Shown here piece after piece: positions 1-11,061 of a stretch of DNA of 64,000 bases. Location of the stretch: assembly GCA_963930775.1 (NCBI GenBank), contig OZ005692.1, positions 2,466,135 through 2,530,134 of the forward strand, written 5' to 3'. This DNA is from Cliona cf. orientalis. Taxonomy: Eukaryota > Porifera > Demospongiae > Clionaida > Clionaidae. Both the position numbers and the translations under genes were made by a program. Positions within the stretch are counted from its first letter, which is position 1; each line of letters starts with the position of its first letter. Below the pieces are notes generated by a model, which saw nothing but the letters and a program-made list of their open reading frames with translations, ran no database searches and was not told the DNA's origin.

Positions 1-20
1 TATTTAATTACAAGGGGACC

Positions 21-444
21 ACACACTAAGCAGAAAAAAAATGTCCAGAAAACACCATATAATCGAGCTGGATGCATAGGAGAACCATACAATGCAACCA
101 GGCAGCCTAAACTTCAATTTTGTCAAAAGCTGGTAAAGGTCGTCACGCTTATGTGCGCGCGAGGCCCCGCCCCTCACGTAGCGCGTGGGCGGAAAACATT
201 GCAAACGCATGGCTTCCCTATACAAACATAATATGGGAAGTGCCATAACTTTAATTCTAAGGTGTGAATCAAAATTCTGCGCCATCAAATTTCGTATTTT
301 GACCCATTCTGCGTGCCCGTATAAAAATTACGTCCCCAAGTGCTCCCAATTCCTCCACGAATTATTTCTTTTTTTTTCTACTTAGTGTGTAATTCAAATA
401 TGCTTTTTTTTTCTACTTAGTGTGTAATTTCTACTTAGTGTGTA
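21..444. repeat. Terminal-repeat mobile element, copy 1 of a tandem pair
   Basis: The left end reads CACACTAAGCAGAAAAAA. The right end carries three successive copies of its complement (CTACTTAGTGTGTAA at about 378-392, 413-427 and 430-444). The interior (TGTCCAGAAAAC, GCGCGTGGGC, AAACGCATGGCTTCCC, GACCCATTCTGC) is shared with the next element at 456-884. There is no coding potential, so this looks like a MITE-type non-autonomous DNA element. The two copies in the same orientation suggest local duplication rather than independent insertion. The extra terminal motifs at the right end look like slippage or repeated end duplication. Confidence 0.75.
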
Positions 445-455
445 ACAAGCTAGCG

Positions 456-884
456 TGCACACTAAGCAGAAAAAAAATTGTCCAGAAAACCACATAATAC
501 ACCTAGGATGCATAATAGAGCCATACAAAGCAAGCAAACAACCTATACTCCAATTTTGAGAAAGTTTCTAAATAACGCACACCACGGGTATTCCCCGTTT
601 TTCACATAGCGCGTGGGCAGAAAACATTGCAAACGCATGGCTTCCCTATACAAACATATGGGAAAACTTTAAAGGGCCGTAACTTTAATTGTAAGGTGTG
701 AATCATATGATCTGTCCGGTCAAATCTCTAGTTTCGACCCATTCTGCATGCCCATGTAAAAATTGTCCCCCCAAGTGCTCCCAAATCCCCCATGAATTAG
801 ATTATTTAATTCTTTATTTAATTATTTAAATAGGCTTTTTTTCTACTTAGTGTGTAACTACTTAGTGTGTAACTTAGTGTGTAA
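456..884. repeat. Terminal-repeat mobile element, copy 2 of a tandem pair
   Basis: Same family and orientation as the element at 21-444. It starts GCACACTAAGCAGAAAAAA and ends in three shortened copies of CTACTTAGTGTGTAAC between 844 and 884. The interior matches copy 1 in blocks, including the GCGCGTGGGCRGAAAACATTGCAAA segment, with small indels. No coding content. Confidence 0.75.
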
Positions 885-2866
885 CATTATTGTCAGAATG
901 TATATACAAAATTCATACCATTATATCAATATTAAGCATTGCCTACAGGAATGCCAATTGGAAATGGTTTAAAGGGAAGCCATCCTATGTATATTATGTA
1001 CACGTATATGTGACCGTCCACGAGAAAACCATGCATAATGCGCTGGATATCAATCTGAGATACAGGCCAAAATAGTTACCTATGGTGATAACTATCGATT
1101 TTCATTTTTTGGTATAGATCGATAGAAGAATCATTCCTCTACACAAAAATCTGCTTCGTAGCTTCTAGAACGCTATAACTACCAAGTTATGGCTAACATT
1201 GACCATCCATGATACGGAGCCGTTGCCATAGTTGCAGGTAGTAGCGAGTCCAAAGGATAATTATAACTCGCAAAAATGCGTCGCTTGTTTTTACGCGTTT
1301 ATAGTCTATCTAAACGTGGCACCATAAAGTGACATTACAAATTTTCACGCCCACAAGCCAATTCTCGACCGTTTTCCATGCTTCGCACGTCAATCGGCAG
1401 CTCTTTTGCTGTACTTTCTGGATTTGATAGTAAGGAACATCAATACATAATTTTTCTGGCACTTATTTCTGTAGTTTCTGCCTGGGTTTATGAGTATTCA
1501 TTACCTCCAAAACTTTTAGTGGTCCTTACCGTGACATATAGGTTTTTTTTAGTGCTGATTTCAATAATATGCATCATTGCAAGTCATTGATGGCCTACGT
1601 TTTTGTGGAATATACTTTTTAGGTAATTTCATTCAGATTTAGTGATATAGTTATAGCTTGGTATTGTGGAAAGAAACTCACTCTGCTGGGCTCTAAAGAT
1701 AGTTAACATACAGAGGCCCCAGGTTCAGCAGTAACCTAAAGCAGTATTGAAGTCCCACTATCATGTTATTTGCAAGTGCTATCCAACAGTATTTGTAACA
1801 CAATCATAAATAAAACCATTGCAAGGCAATATGGCATACCCATCCAAACCACTTTCTCCATATAAACTTAATAGCTACAAACAAAAATGAAGCTAGCAGC
1901 GCTTCTGTGCAACCAATTTACATGGTTAAGAGGTCAACTGAAAGCTAATTCTGTGAGCTATCTGGTGCAATTTGTTTCATGATTGAATTCCTAACCAGAG
2001 CTGAGATATTGTAGATTGTCTGGGGACCCTTGGTGGCCCATAGTTTGTATGGTGCCATGTCTGTAGAGTAGAGTAGTACCGAGTATGCAAGGAGCAAAAA
2101 GAGAGACAGTAGTAACTTCAAAAGGTTGTAGAACCAAGAAAACGGAGTAAATCCCCAGCAATATGCATATTGTTCGGCTGCTCTAAGGTTGCTCTTTATG
2201 CCTGTAGCATCCTTGTACCAGTTTTCAGAACTTTTCGAAATTCTTTGGACACGCTACAGGTAGGCAAGCATGGCAGCTGCACACAAAAAAGTCTCTAGCC
2301 ACTTCTTCCTTCGATTCTGTGTACTGACGATCTTTAGAAACGCTTGTTTTCTTGTTCTTTTCCATTGAAAAGTTGGCTGCTGCTCTCGTTTAAGCGTTTT
2401 GGCAGCCAGCTAGCTCATTGACTTGGTGGGCGGGGCCACGTATTTACCATAAACGGCGAGTATACGGACTTCCACGTGCAGTTCATTGCATTTTTTTGCA
2501 AAACTTGAGTACGGGCGATCCGGGTATATTTTTGCTCATATCTCCATGACTACACGGGCTAGAGACTTCAAATTTGCTGGAGCAATAGTTCAAAGGTTGA
2601 TAGTTGGTAATGGTGGCCTTAACTCAAAAATTTTTTTCATCGCATTATGCATGGTTTTCTTGTGGACGGTCGCATAATATTATACGTAGTCCCTGGCAAC
2701 ATCAATGGCCATAGAAGGCAGTGAGAGCTGCAGATCTAGAGATGCTTCATAAAGCCTTAGAACCACCTCAGATGTATACTGATAATAATTATGTTTCATT
2801 CAATTATTATAGTAATACTTGTGTTCACTGAGTAGAGGCTAAGAGATTTATTGAAGATATTAATAA
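885..2866. other. About 2 kb with no recognisable gene
   Basis: AT-rich sequence. The only open frames are short, such as 1378-1590 plus and 2486-2677 plus; they have no recognisable domain and no convincing splice context. I see no RNA gene and no clear terminal-repeat element here. Confidence 0.6.
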
Positions 2867-3134
2867 GGCCAGACCAATTTAATTTGTTATTGCTCGGATA
2901 TTGTGAGGCAAAAATTGGACCGAGTGACCGAAAAAAAAGCAATCAATTGGGGTGTGGTTATGGACCACAATCAGACTAATGTGATTATCTAGGACCAGGG
3001 AATCAAGATAGAGCCTACAAAAACCACTCTACTGTACATAATCTCCATCCAACTTAATTAAAAAAATTTTCTTCTGTTTGCCCAAAAATTGGATTGAGCG
3101 AATCCGTGCAACAACTTATTTAATTGGTCTGGCC
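2867..3134. mobile_element. Harbinger-like MITE with TAA target duplication
   Basis: A 268-bp non-coding element with long imperfect terminal inverted repeats. The left end GGCCAGACCAATTTAATTTG is mirrored by the right end, whose complement reads GGCCAGACCAATTAAATAAG. Similarity continues for about 55 bp through TTGCTCGGAT...AAAAATTGGA on the left and its counterpart on the right. The direct flanks are TAA on both sides (2864-2866 and 3135-3137). A 3-bp TTA/TAA duplication is typical of PIF/Harbinger-mobilised MITEs; the assignment rests on that and is an inference. Confidence 0.75.
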
Positions 3135-3245
3135 TAATCATAATATACTGTTGTATGTGACTTCTACAACCTTGGATCTAGCTGCTATCAGCCATAATAA
3201 TATTATTATTACTAAAGTGGTACAATACATGTCCTTACAACTCAC

Positions 3246-3425
3246 CATACTGACAAAGAGCACTTGGTACATCTCCGGTATATTATCGTTCTTATTGGAC
3301 ATATCTGGCTTTTGGCATATTGGACAATTAAAGTGTTTCACCCCCTGCTCCAGAATCACTATCTGAAAGTGTGCCTTGAAACACTCCTTACACATGGAGT
3401 GAGTACAACCTGGCATGGTGATCAT
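3246..3425 (-). pseudogene. Orphan exon coding part of an RBR-type RING1 domain
   Basis: A 180-nt open segment bounded by a good acceptor (TTTCTTCACAG just upstream on the minus strand) and a donor (ATG|GTGAGT). It encodes 60 residues with a zinc-ligand series C-x-H-x2-C-x2-C followed by C-x2-C (GCTHSMCKECF ... FNCPICQKPD). The spacing and the F-x-x-H-F stretch after the second pair resemble RING1 of RBR ubiquitin ligases, especially the HOIP/RNF31 type, which transfers ubiquitin through a RING2 cysteine. The first Cys pair would be on an upstream exon. I find neither that exon nor IBR or RING2 exons within several kb. It is either one exon of a gene with long introns or a gene relic, and I favour the relic at low confidence. 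Confidence 0.45.
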
Positions 3426-4240
3426 CTGTGAAGAAATAGAATAATCATTATTATGAATGCTGCTGAAATCTGAACAATTAGACACTTAGCAATGGGCTAG
3501 AAGACACTTATAAACACACTGTGTTTCATATAATATTATATGTACCATAGATAGGATTTTGATTGTGAGTTTCTAGGGCTTGCAATCATTGAATTTGCAA
3601 AGTGTCTTGTATAGTACATATACATGTATAATTATGGTCAACTATAACAGATTCATACTCTGCCAAACATTAAAACCCATTCTATGGTATTATGATAATA
3701 TGTACAGTGTTCTCGCTAAAGCGCGGTTGAGCGGCGCCCCGCCGTGCTATAGAACGCATAAAGGGGTGGGGCTCTACTGTCATGATCCTGCATCAGAGGT
3801 GCATACAAGCAATAGCAATAGTACTGGAGTACATAGAGCATTTGCTAGACAGTGCTAATGTGTGTGTGCAGTACAATTCGGTACACAACCACAAATACCG
3901 TAGGCTAGCTGTACAAACCACGAGTAGTGGGTTTGTGTAAACTAGCTGCCCACTACACAAGAGCTGCTTCTTACTGCTGTGTATATAGCCAAGCTGCAGA
4001 CATAATTATACCGTAATTTGCCTTTTTTTCGATGTTAAAAAATTTTCATTTCCTCGAGAATGACGAAAATAATTTACTTGAATATTTTCTAACAACGAAA
4101 GTTTTTCACAATGAATAATTAGAACAATTGAATTTATTACGGTATATACACGTGGGTACGTGCACGCGCACCTAGTACCTGGGCCCAACTGTACTTTAAT
4201 ACATGCAGCTGTCGCGAACAGTCTCCAGCTTTCGTTGATC

Positions 4241-6042
4241 ATGTCGATTCGGCAGTACTTCAAGCCAACTAACCAACTTCCCGATCCTAAAGGGCCACTA
4301 TCAAACGGCATTTCTTCTTCAGCAATAGCATTGGCCAACCAGGAAGTGCTAGAAGCAGCTGCGATCGCAAAGAAATCGAAGAAGCGTGGTTCCTACACAA
4401 AGTGAGTACCAATGAATTATTAAATTTTTTATTAACATGCCTAAACACCCCATACTGTTCCTGATATAAAGGAAACTGGAAAGCTTGTAGCTACATATAA
4501 TCTGTAATTTCTCGGGTTGAAAAGTGTTACAGAGGCGTGGCCAAATCTATCGGCGCATGATGCTATAATTTTTTATTTCCCTTTTCGCCCCAGGTACACT
4601 TCTGAAATGAGGGCAGAGATTGGCAGATATGCTAGTATTAACGGTGTACCTGCTGCTAGTGCCACCTTTTCGAATAAATTAGGTGTGAGAGTGAGCAAAT
4701 CGACAGTCAATGTGATGAAAAAGGCTTACCTGGAGAAAAAGAGACGGACTGGTTCAGGGACGGTGACTACTCTATCTCCTAAAAAGTGTGGTCAACCTAT
4801 CCTTGGGGCACACATAGATAAGCAAGTATAGCTCTATTTGAAGAAGATTAGGGAGCATGGAGGGGTGATTACGGCATCTGTCGTGGTGGCTGCTGCCCGT
4901 GGAATTCTGATGGCACCGGATAAATCACTGCTGGCAGAATTTGGAGGTCATATCACTTTATCGAGGCATTGGGCATACCATCTTTTGAATCGCATGAACT
5001 TTGTCAGGAGAAAAGCTATGACATCCAAGAGCAAGTATAAACCAGCAGACTTCGCTGCAGTCAAGGAGCAATTCCTAAATGACGTAGTATCCATAGTGAC
5101 AATGGAAGAGATCCCTCCTGAACTTATCCTCAATTGGGACCAAACGGGCATTCATCTGGTACCAGTATCTCCATGGACAATGGAGCAAGCAGGTTCTAAA
5201 CGAGTTGAGATCAATGGAATCAGCAGCAAGCAGCAGATCACTGCTGTTTTTTGTGGTTCCCTTACTGGTGATTTTTAGCCTGTACAGCTAATTTACCAAG
5301 GAAAGACATCACGCTGCCATCCTACTTTTGATTTTCCAGACAACTGGCACATTACCCATCTCCTCGACACTGGTCAAATGAGGAGACAATGATCCAATAC
5401 ATTGACGAGATCATCCTGCCGTATGTTGAGAGACAAAGGGACACTTTTGACGATACTACTGCGGCGTTGGTCATCATGGATAACTTCAAGGGCCAGATAA
5501 CTGACTCCGTCAACAGCTTACTCGAGGATAACAACATCCAAGTTGCTTTGCTACCTGCCAGTGCCACTGACTTACTCCAGCCAATGGATATTGAACAAGC
5601 CAAAGATTTCTTGAAACGCAGATTCGAACAATGGTATTCAGATGAGGTCACCAAGCAGCTAGAAGGAGTCGAGGATATAGAGTCCGTAGAGGTGCAGCCA
5701 GTTGACATGTGTTCTGCTGCAATGAAGGTGTTGACGGCAAAGTGGCTGGTAGAAATGGGGGAGTACCTTTCAGAGAATCCACAAATTGTGGTCAATGGTT
5801 TTAGGCATGCTGGCATCTCAGCTGCTCTGGACCTGGATGACAGCTATGAATCGGATCAGGAAGAGGGAGAAGAGGTGCAAGAAGCAGATGTTCTCTCAGA
5901 CGAAGAGTGTGACGCAGACGATGAGACCGTGATCATCTCGAGTGACAGTGACTCGCATAAAGATGTATTTTCCTTCTACATGCATGCAAACCTCAGGATT
6001 TACTACAATGTCATAATTATAATTATTATTATTATTATTTAA
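4241..6042 (+). pseudogene. DDE transposase of the pogo/Tigger (CENP-B related) class, inactivated
   Basis: Exon 1 is 4241-4401 (ATG at 4241, donor AA|GTGAGT). Exon 2 starts at 4594 after TTTTCGCCCCAG, and the phase is preserved across the junction. The N terminus MSIRQYFKP has the I-x-x-Y-F core of a PCNA-binding motif but lacks its leading Gln. A helix-turn-helix-like stretch (GVRVSKSTVNVMKKAY) follows, then a DDE_1-type core with acidic residues in LILNWDQTG, ALVIMDNFKG and LLQPMDIEQAK; the spacing fits a D-D-D triad. The tail is acidic (5850-5970). Lesions: an in-frame TAG at 4829-4831, another at about 5276-5278, and a frame change near 5355-5360. The transposase would have cut and pasted the enclosing element. 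Confidence 0.85.
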
Positions 6043-6157
6043 TGTTTACAGTCTACTGTACATCTTCTCACATTCTCAATGATATAATATAATAGGTTCA
6101 ACCATGGAAATTATTAATGGTGATATAAGTACTAACATTGTACATGTACACATCTAG

Positions 6158-6553
6158 CTACAGTTTCAGACATCTTTTTAGCTTGTCCATCTCCTTAGCT
6201 TTGCCTTTAAATAACAGCTTGCACGGAATCTCTAACCCTCCTTGTGGTAAGTCAGCAGAATATCTTCTACCTCCACTCACAATACACGAAATTGTACCCC
6301 CTCTTCTTAAAAACAGCGAGCAAATTTTAGAAAATTATCTCGGCAGATGCCCAATAATGATTCCATCCTTTACAACAGCCACAGCATATCTGTCGGATAT
6401 ATTGGTTGGCTCTCTCTCACAGGCCAGTTCTTCCCCCACCGCCGCTACCCATATAGCCTGGTAAACGTGGTAGCCTCTCACATAGCAGGGCACCTCTCTC
6501 TCGCCACTGTCCATCTTCGCTACAGTGTACGCATGCCACACCCCTAGCCACAC
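6158..6553 (-). pseudogene. HIRAN-domain ORF inside the transposon, one internal stop
   Basis: Reading the minus strand from ATG at 6553 (or a second ATG at 6514) gives a HIRAN-type sequence: GYHVYQAIWVAAVGEEL, then CEREPTN, DRYAVAVVKDG and IIIGHLPR. After an in-frame TAA at 6335-6337 the same frame continues with SLFLRRGGTISC and DLPQGGLEIPC and stops at 6158. The pattern G-E-x-L-x-C-x-R-E-P-x-N-x-x-D-x-x-A-V-x-V and the closing I-G-H-L-P-R are hallmarks of HIRAN, a domain that in HLTF binds 3-prime single-stranded DNA ends. It is about 130 residues long and stand-alone. It lies inside the transposon inverted repeats, which argues for an element-encoded accessory gene rather than host sequence. 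Confidence 0.75.
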
Positions 6554-6811
6554 CCGAGCGCTATCGCACGCGAAAGTAGCTCGCGCCTGCGCACCAGTGA
6601 AATTCTTTCGTTGTTAAAAAAATTTTGTCTAAATAAAAGTTGACGAAAATTTTGTTACACAAAAATTTCTAATGTGAAATATTTGCGAATGAAAATAACG
6701 CAAATTACGGTGTACTTGATTTATAATAATAGTTAAAGGTAAGAATCTTAGTATACCCTTCCCCTTGCTCTATAAAAAAGTTCTGGCTAGAACACTGATG
6801 TATATACTTAC

Positions 6812-6937
6812 TTCATGGATGGGGATCTGTTCTCCAGCACACATTGCCATAATAGGACACTCTGCGAATAGCTCCTCTGTCTCTCTATCCTCTCTCCTTG
6901 GCCTCACCCAACGATGCTCAGCTTTATGGAGATCAAC
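6812..6937 (-). other. Possible orphan coding exon
   Basis: A 126-nt segment on the minus strand is open throughout. It is bounded by an acceptor (GTTATGTAG) and a strong donor (GAA|GTAAGTAT), both phase 0. It encodes a charged 42-residue piece beginning VDLHKAEHRWVRPRRED. The phase matches the all-phase-0 kinase gene upstream on the same strand, whose final coding exon ends near an alternative donor (CAG|GTTGGT at about 7925). It could therefore be an alternative downstream exon of that gene. I do not recognise the sequence. Confidence 0.3.
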
Positions 6938-7901
6938 CTACATAACACCAAACTACATGTACTACAAAATTAATGACAGTACAAAACACAAAATGGCTAC
7001 ACTATATAGGGGATGTGGCAACCATAAGCTCTCCCTTTCCTTTTCCCTTTTCCCTTCCCACAGGTAGAGTGAATGAATGACTGCAAAGTGTTCTGCAAGA
7101 ACTCTGAGCAAGCACTGTACAGTGTGAGAGTCTACTATAGCCAATTCTAACCAGCGAGGGTGATGACCCTTCTTCTACAGTGGTCAAAGTCAAACGAGCA
7201 AAGGTCATCAAAAATTGCCCTTTTGGCCACTGTAGCTTTAGTCTGGACTTCGAAAGGAAATTTTGTTTCATTTGTGATCACATGACCCTTGAAGTGTCTT
7301 CACTTTCTCACTACAGGGGCAAAGATGCCATTCCCAAGTTGCTCCTGGTAAGTATGAAAAATCAGTCACCTCAAGCAAGCTCATTTTTGAATATAAAATT
7401 GTTTCCAATAGTCAGTTTATGACCATGCACCGGCTAGTATAATTTCTTGCTCTTGGATTGCATGACTATGAAAACAGAGTTCTAAGTGATAATGACTGTT
7501 GCATAAAAAATCTCCGTATAGATTTCCGTACTCTAATCTTTAGCATGTGCTGACATACTATAATGTTATACCCAAAGAATACAGGATGATTTTGTATTTG
7601 CCTTGTGCTCAAGGTGGACCTGTGCTGTTCAAAGTCCTTCATTGATCGATATGTCAACCTCTCTCGAGCTAACTCGAAATCTCGTTTGATACTCAAACCA
7701 TCCACACTTGTCATTAAATTTTCTGGATCTCTCGAGCTTGAGTAATTAAGGTCAAAGGGCAAGTATACTAGAAAGAATACTATAGCATACATGTACATGT
7801 ACGATCCCCTAGGGTAACGGAACATGCGCAAACAGTGTGTATACCAGGCCCTTTCTCCTCGGCCTGGGGACGAGGCTAGTCAATAATATGATATGTACCT
7901 A

Positions 7902-10774
7902 CTAGCATTTAGGTGGTGCACCAACCTGTAATCTCTCTATCTCGCTCTGCAATCTGCTGATCTCCGAGTTCTTCTGTTGCTGCTGTAGTCTGAGTTCCTC
8001 TCTCAATTCTTCCTCTCTCTGTCGCTGTCTCTCTTGTAGTTGTTGGACTGCTCTCATGTATTGGATATATCTTTGTTGGAGCTCTGCTCTGTGTGTTTGT
8101 TGCAGCTGGGACATCTCAGCCTGTGAGATTGTTTTACATGAACACCCGTGAATCATACATTAAGTATAAAATATTCATGGTCAATTTTGAAATCTATTGA
8201 AAATATAATATTTTTACCTGAACTTGCTCCAGCTGAGTATTCTTTCGTCGTATTTCCTCGTCTTTTTGATAAAGCTCTGCTTCACGCCTTTCATCAGCCG
8301 CCTGTAAGATCTGCAAATCAACAAATGTGACAATTTTGTGGCAATATCATCAGCCAAAATTAAGCTAGTTCCCAGATTAGCCAAGCTATAGATATTCAAG
8401 ACCTTTAATTACCCCGCGCGCATGTGCAAGGGATAATCGGTCGTGTCGTCGTTGTCGTCGTTGTTGTTGTCGTTAGCAGAAAAATGCCATATCTCGAGGT
8501 CTAGGCACCTGAGCGACTGGTAAGCACATTGAATCAGTCAAATTTGATGAAAAACGGGCTTCAGTGTGTTTCGAATCAAGGGATATGGTCCACGAGCGTC
8601 ACAAATAGTGCCTTTTTGTTAGCCTTCGTAACCACGCCTATCGACAGTGCCCACTCAATGCATTATGCATACAGGCCTTGTGCTTTCTACTCATGTGCAT
8701 AACATTAAACATTATGAACTGGTGAAGGTTGTCAATAATGCTAATAGCACACGTTCAACAAAAGCAGATCTATAGATTGCGCACTTTGTGCGCGGGGTAT
8801 GTGCTCTATAGAGCTCTAGTTAGCTATTATTAACCCTCGCAGCAAAGCGTAGTCGGAGGGTTACTGCAATCGTTTGGCGATTTTTGTCCGTCCGTTTGTC
8901 CGTCCGTCCGTATGGTAAGGGTTGTCTGAGAGAAAGTACGCATCTGAGGATTACCAGGCATCAAGGAAGAGTGGTCACGTTAAGTCTTGCCCAGTGGTAT
9001 AATAGTGTGCAGCTGTGGTTGCCATTCTGTGCCTTGCTGGAATGCAGTGACAGTGTAAACAGGCAGTGGCTCTCAAGTGCATAATTCAGTTTAAAATTAT
9101 AGTCACAGAGGCTTTCAGTTAATATAGTGACATAGGCAGGTGCCTTCCCACTAGCCTATATCATGCACTGACTCTGAAGAAAACTGGAGTACCTCAGGTG
9201 CAGGGTATGTATAACATTATGGTAGTATGTATCTAGTTCAATACTCCTGATATTGACACACTGAGATATGCTATAGATCTACATGTGCATTAATTAGTCA
9301 TGCATGCGTGTAGCGGTGAGGGTTCTGCACTCCTGTGCATTCATTTTGATCAAGAAATTGTTTCGTAGCTACCAGTGCCGACCCTGTACTATATCTACCT
9401 TAGCTTTAGTATAGTCTAGCCAGTTAAGAGTGTACCTCAAGCTGATGCTGCAGTTGCTGTATCTCCTGGTCTTTTGCAGCCAACTGATTGAGTTTTTCTT
9501 TCTTCAAAGCCACTGCTGTCTTTACCTGCCTCATTGCATCAATTGTGGCCAACTCTCCACAAGGCCCTTCAATGTCTCCCTTTACCTCCTCCAGTGCTGT
9601 CACTAGCTGCTCTGCTGTGGGTCTCCGTGAGGGATCATTGTGTAGACAGGTCTTAATCAGATCCACAAGATCACTGAGACTCCCTTTCAGTTGGTCAAAG
9701 TAAAGCTGACGTCGCTCCACTTCAGAGCGACCCAACAACCTCCCTGAAGAGTCTGGATCAGCATAGTTAGGCTCCAGTAGGTCACCGGGAAATACCTATG
9801 CGCACCCATAATGAAAGAGGAGTCAATAAATTAATTGGAACACCCAAGAGACTCAATTTTCAGTTTAATACGCTTCATTAGTCTGACATTGTAAGTCATG
9901 TGACAAGCCTGGTGGAATTTGTAAGACTCTAATGCATGGTGGTTATACATGTATACCTGTAAAAGTGTAAAGAGAGTAAGGTGACCAAACGAGAAGATAT
10001 CAAGGCTGGGGCCGTAGCGAGATGATGATGAAAGTGCTTCAGGAGGCATGTAGACCAGTGTCCCTGGTATTCGAGACAGCGTCCTAGCTAGCTGGCCAGG
10101 CTGTAGGTTCACGATACGCGAGTTTCCAAAATCTGTGATTTTGGCCACAAAATAGGATGTCAGTAGGACATTCTTTGCCGTCAGGTCCCTGTGGATGATT
10201 TGAGGACTGTGTTTGTGCAGGTAAAGGAGACCCCTGGATACGCTCTCCAGAATGGATCGCTTCAATGCTAGAGGGATATTGGGGACTGTCTCTAGTAGTT
10301 CGTCTAAACTCCCATCCAGTCTCTCCATCAGCAGCACAGGGAGTTGACAGTTGGGGAGGAAACACACACCCAGGAATTGGGTGATATTGGGGTGACGAAG
10401 GTCAGACATCAGCTGACACTCCTGCACGTACTTTCTGGCAACATTTTCTATTCCAGCATTATCAGCATCAATAAGAACTTCATGGATCTTCTTGCCAGCA
10501 CATACCAGACCATTCACTTCAATCTGAAAGGAGGGAAAATACTGATTAATGAATCTGCTGATGGGCCATAGAATATATATAATTATTATGGGGAATGGGG
10601 CGAATCTGTGTTGAAGATGCGCCACTGACTTTTCTCTACTTGTATTTCTGCCCTTACCTCTTCAACTGATCCGTAGGAGCCTGTGCCCAGTTGTTTTCCA
10701 GTGGCTCTGCCTTCCAACACGTATCTAGCCAATTGGCGATTGTTGCGTAAAGCTCGAAGACGCCGCTCAGCCAT
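7902..10774 (-). CDS. Protein kinase with C-terminal coiled coil, five exons, 451 aa
   Basis: Exons 10774-10658, 10523-9957, 9795-9436, 8310-8218 and 8120-7902 all join in phase 0. The kinase domain covers about residues 25-320: glycine loop GTGSYGSV (30-36), a KK pair (50-51) and E74 as Lys-Glu bridge candidates, HRDLTAKN (150-157) with catalytic D152, DFG (170-172) and an MPPEAL substrate-binding motif (198-203). HRDLTAKN and the overall style suggest a tyrosine-kinase-like (TKL) enzyme. Residues about 320-448 are a Gln/Glu/Arg-rich coiled coil. No signal peptide or membrane span, so it is cytoplasmic. ATG at 10774 is preferred because the upstream in-frame Met at 10819 adds an unrelated hydrophobic stretch. 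Intron 3 (8311-9435) hosts two mobile elements. Sponges are known to have many such kinases; the substrate is unknown. Confidence 0.85.
8409..8821 (+). mobile_element. CpG-rich terminal-motif element in kinase intron 3
   Basis: Starts TTACCCCGCGCGCATGTGCAAGG and ends GCGCGGGGTATGTGCTCTATAGAGCTCTAGTT. It is a diverged relative of the four tandem units at 22692-24345: they share the CGTCGTTGT run, the ATCTCGAG..CTAGGC segment and the end motif. Non-coding. Confidence 0.7.
8832..9324 (+). mobile_element. AACCCTCGC-type element in kinase intron 3
   Basis: Begins AACCCTCGCAGCAAAGCG and ends AGCGGTGAGGGTT, giving short terminal inverted repeats. The interior (GGAGGGTTACTGCAATCGTT, TGGCGATTTTTGTCCGTCCG, AAGAGTGGTCACGTTAAGTC) matches the interrupted copy at 52427-54630, which allows the boundaries of both to be set. 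Non-coding. Confidence 0.7.
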
Positions 10775-10840
10775 TGTTCCATAAACCACACCCACGAAGA
10801 TAACCAGCCACACCTCCATACGAGGTTTAAGTATTTTGTG

Positions 10841-10852
10841 CGCATGCGCATA
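10841..10852. promoter_or_regulatory. NRF-1-like palindrome upstream of the kinase gene
   Basis: The sequence TGCGCATGCGCA lies about 70 bp 5-prime of the kinase start codon. It matches the YGCGCAYGCGCR consensus of animal NRF-1 and is a plausible core-promoter element. The same palindrome also occurs inside several mobile elements in this window, so its origin could be a transposon end. Confidence 0.45.
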
Positions 10853-11061
10853 CCTCTCGACGATCAGAAATTAGTCTGAAGGGGGCTCGGGCTGGGCACG
10901 AGACTAGTCCGAGTTAGACACCGATCTGATAGAATAATTGGTACAAAATAAAAATTTAGATACAATCATACTAGGGATAATACTTGCATTCCCAATGAGG
11001 ACTTAGCTAACCGAAGTATCTGAACTTCACAGAATTGATGCTATTTCTATCATTTGGCGTG

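Larger units (their letters stand above)
4010..6711. mobile_element. Pogo/Tigger-like DNA transposon carrying two ORFs
   Basis: The ends are ACCGTAATTTGC at 4010-4021 and its exact complement GCAAATTACGGT at 6700-6711. Subterminal homology supports them: TAACAACGAAAG lies about 80 bp inside the left end and its complement about 100 bp inside the right end, and GACGAAAA also occurs near both ends. Between them lie a plus-strand DDE transposase relic (4241-6042) and a minus-strand HIRAN-domain ORF (6158-6553), arranged tail to tail. A TA target duplication, expected for this superfamily, is only hinted at because the flanks have drifted. Both ORFs carry nonsense or frame lesions, so the copy is dead. 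Confidence 0.75.

Noticed and set aside
1378-1590. 70-codon hydrophobic ORF
   Set aside because: No splice sites, homologous motif or regulatory context; length within chance for this sequence.
4006-4338. Minus-strand 110-codon frame opposite transposase exon 1
   Set aside because: A shadow of the transposase and its left inverted repeat; no domain.
7167-7228. Small element with CTACAGTGG and CCACTGTAG ends
   Set aside because: A 10-bp symmetry over 60 bp without a second copy in the window is too weak.
7466-7831. 121-codon minus-strand frame as a further kinase-gene exon
   Set aside because: No acceptor or donor in phase, and it does not continue the coiled coil.
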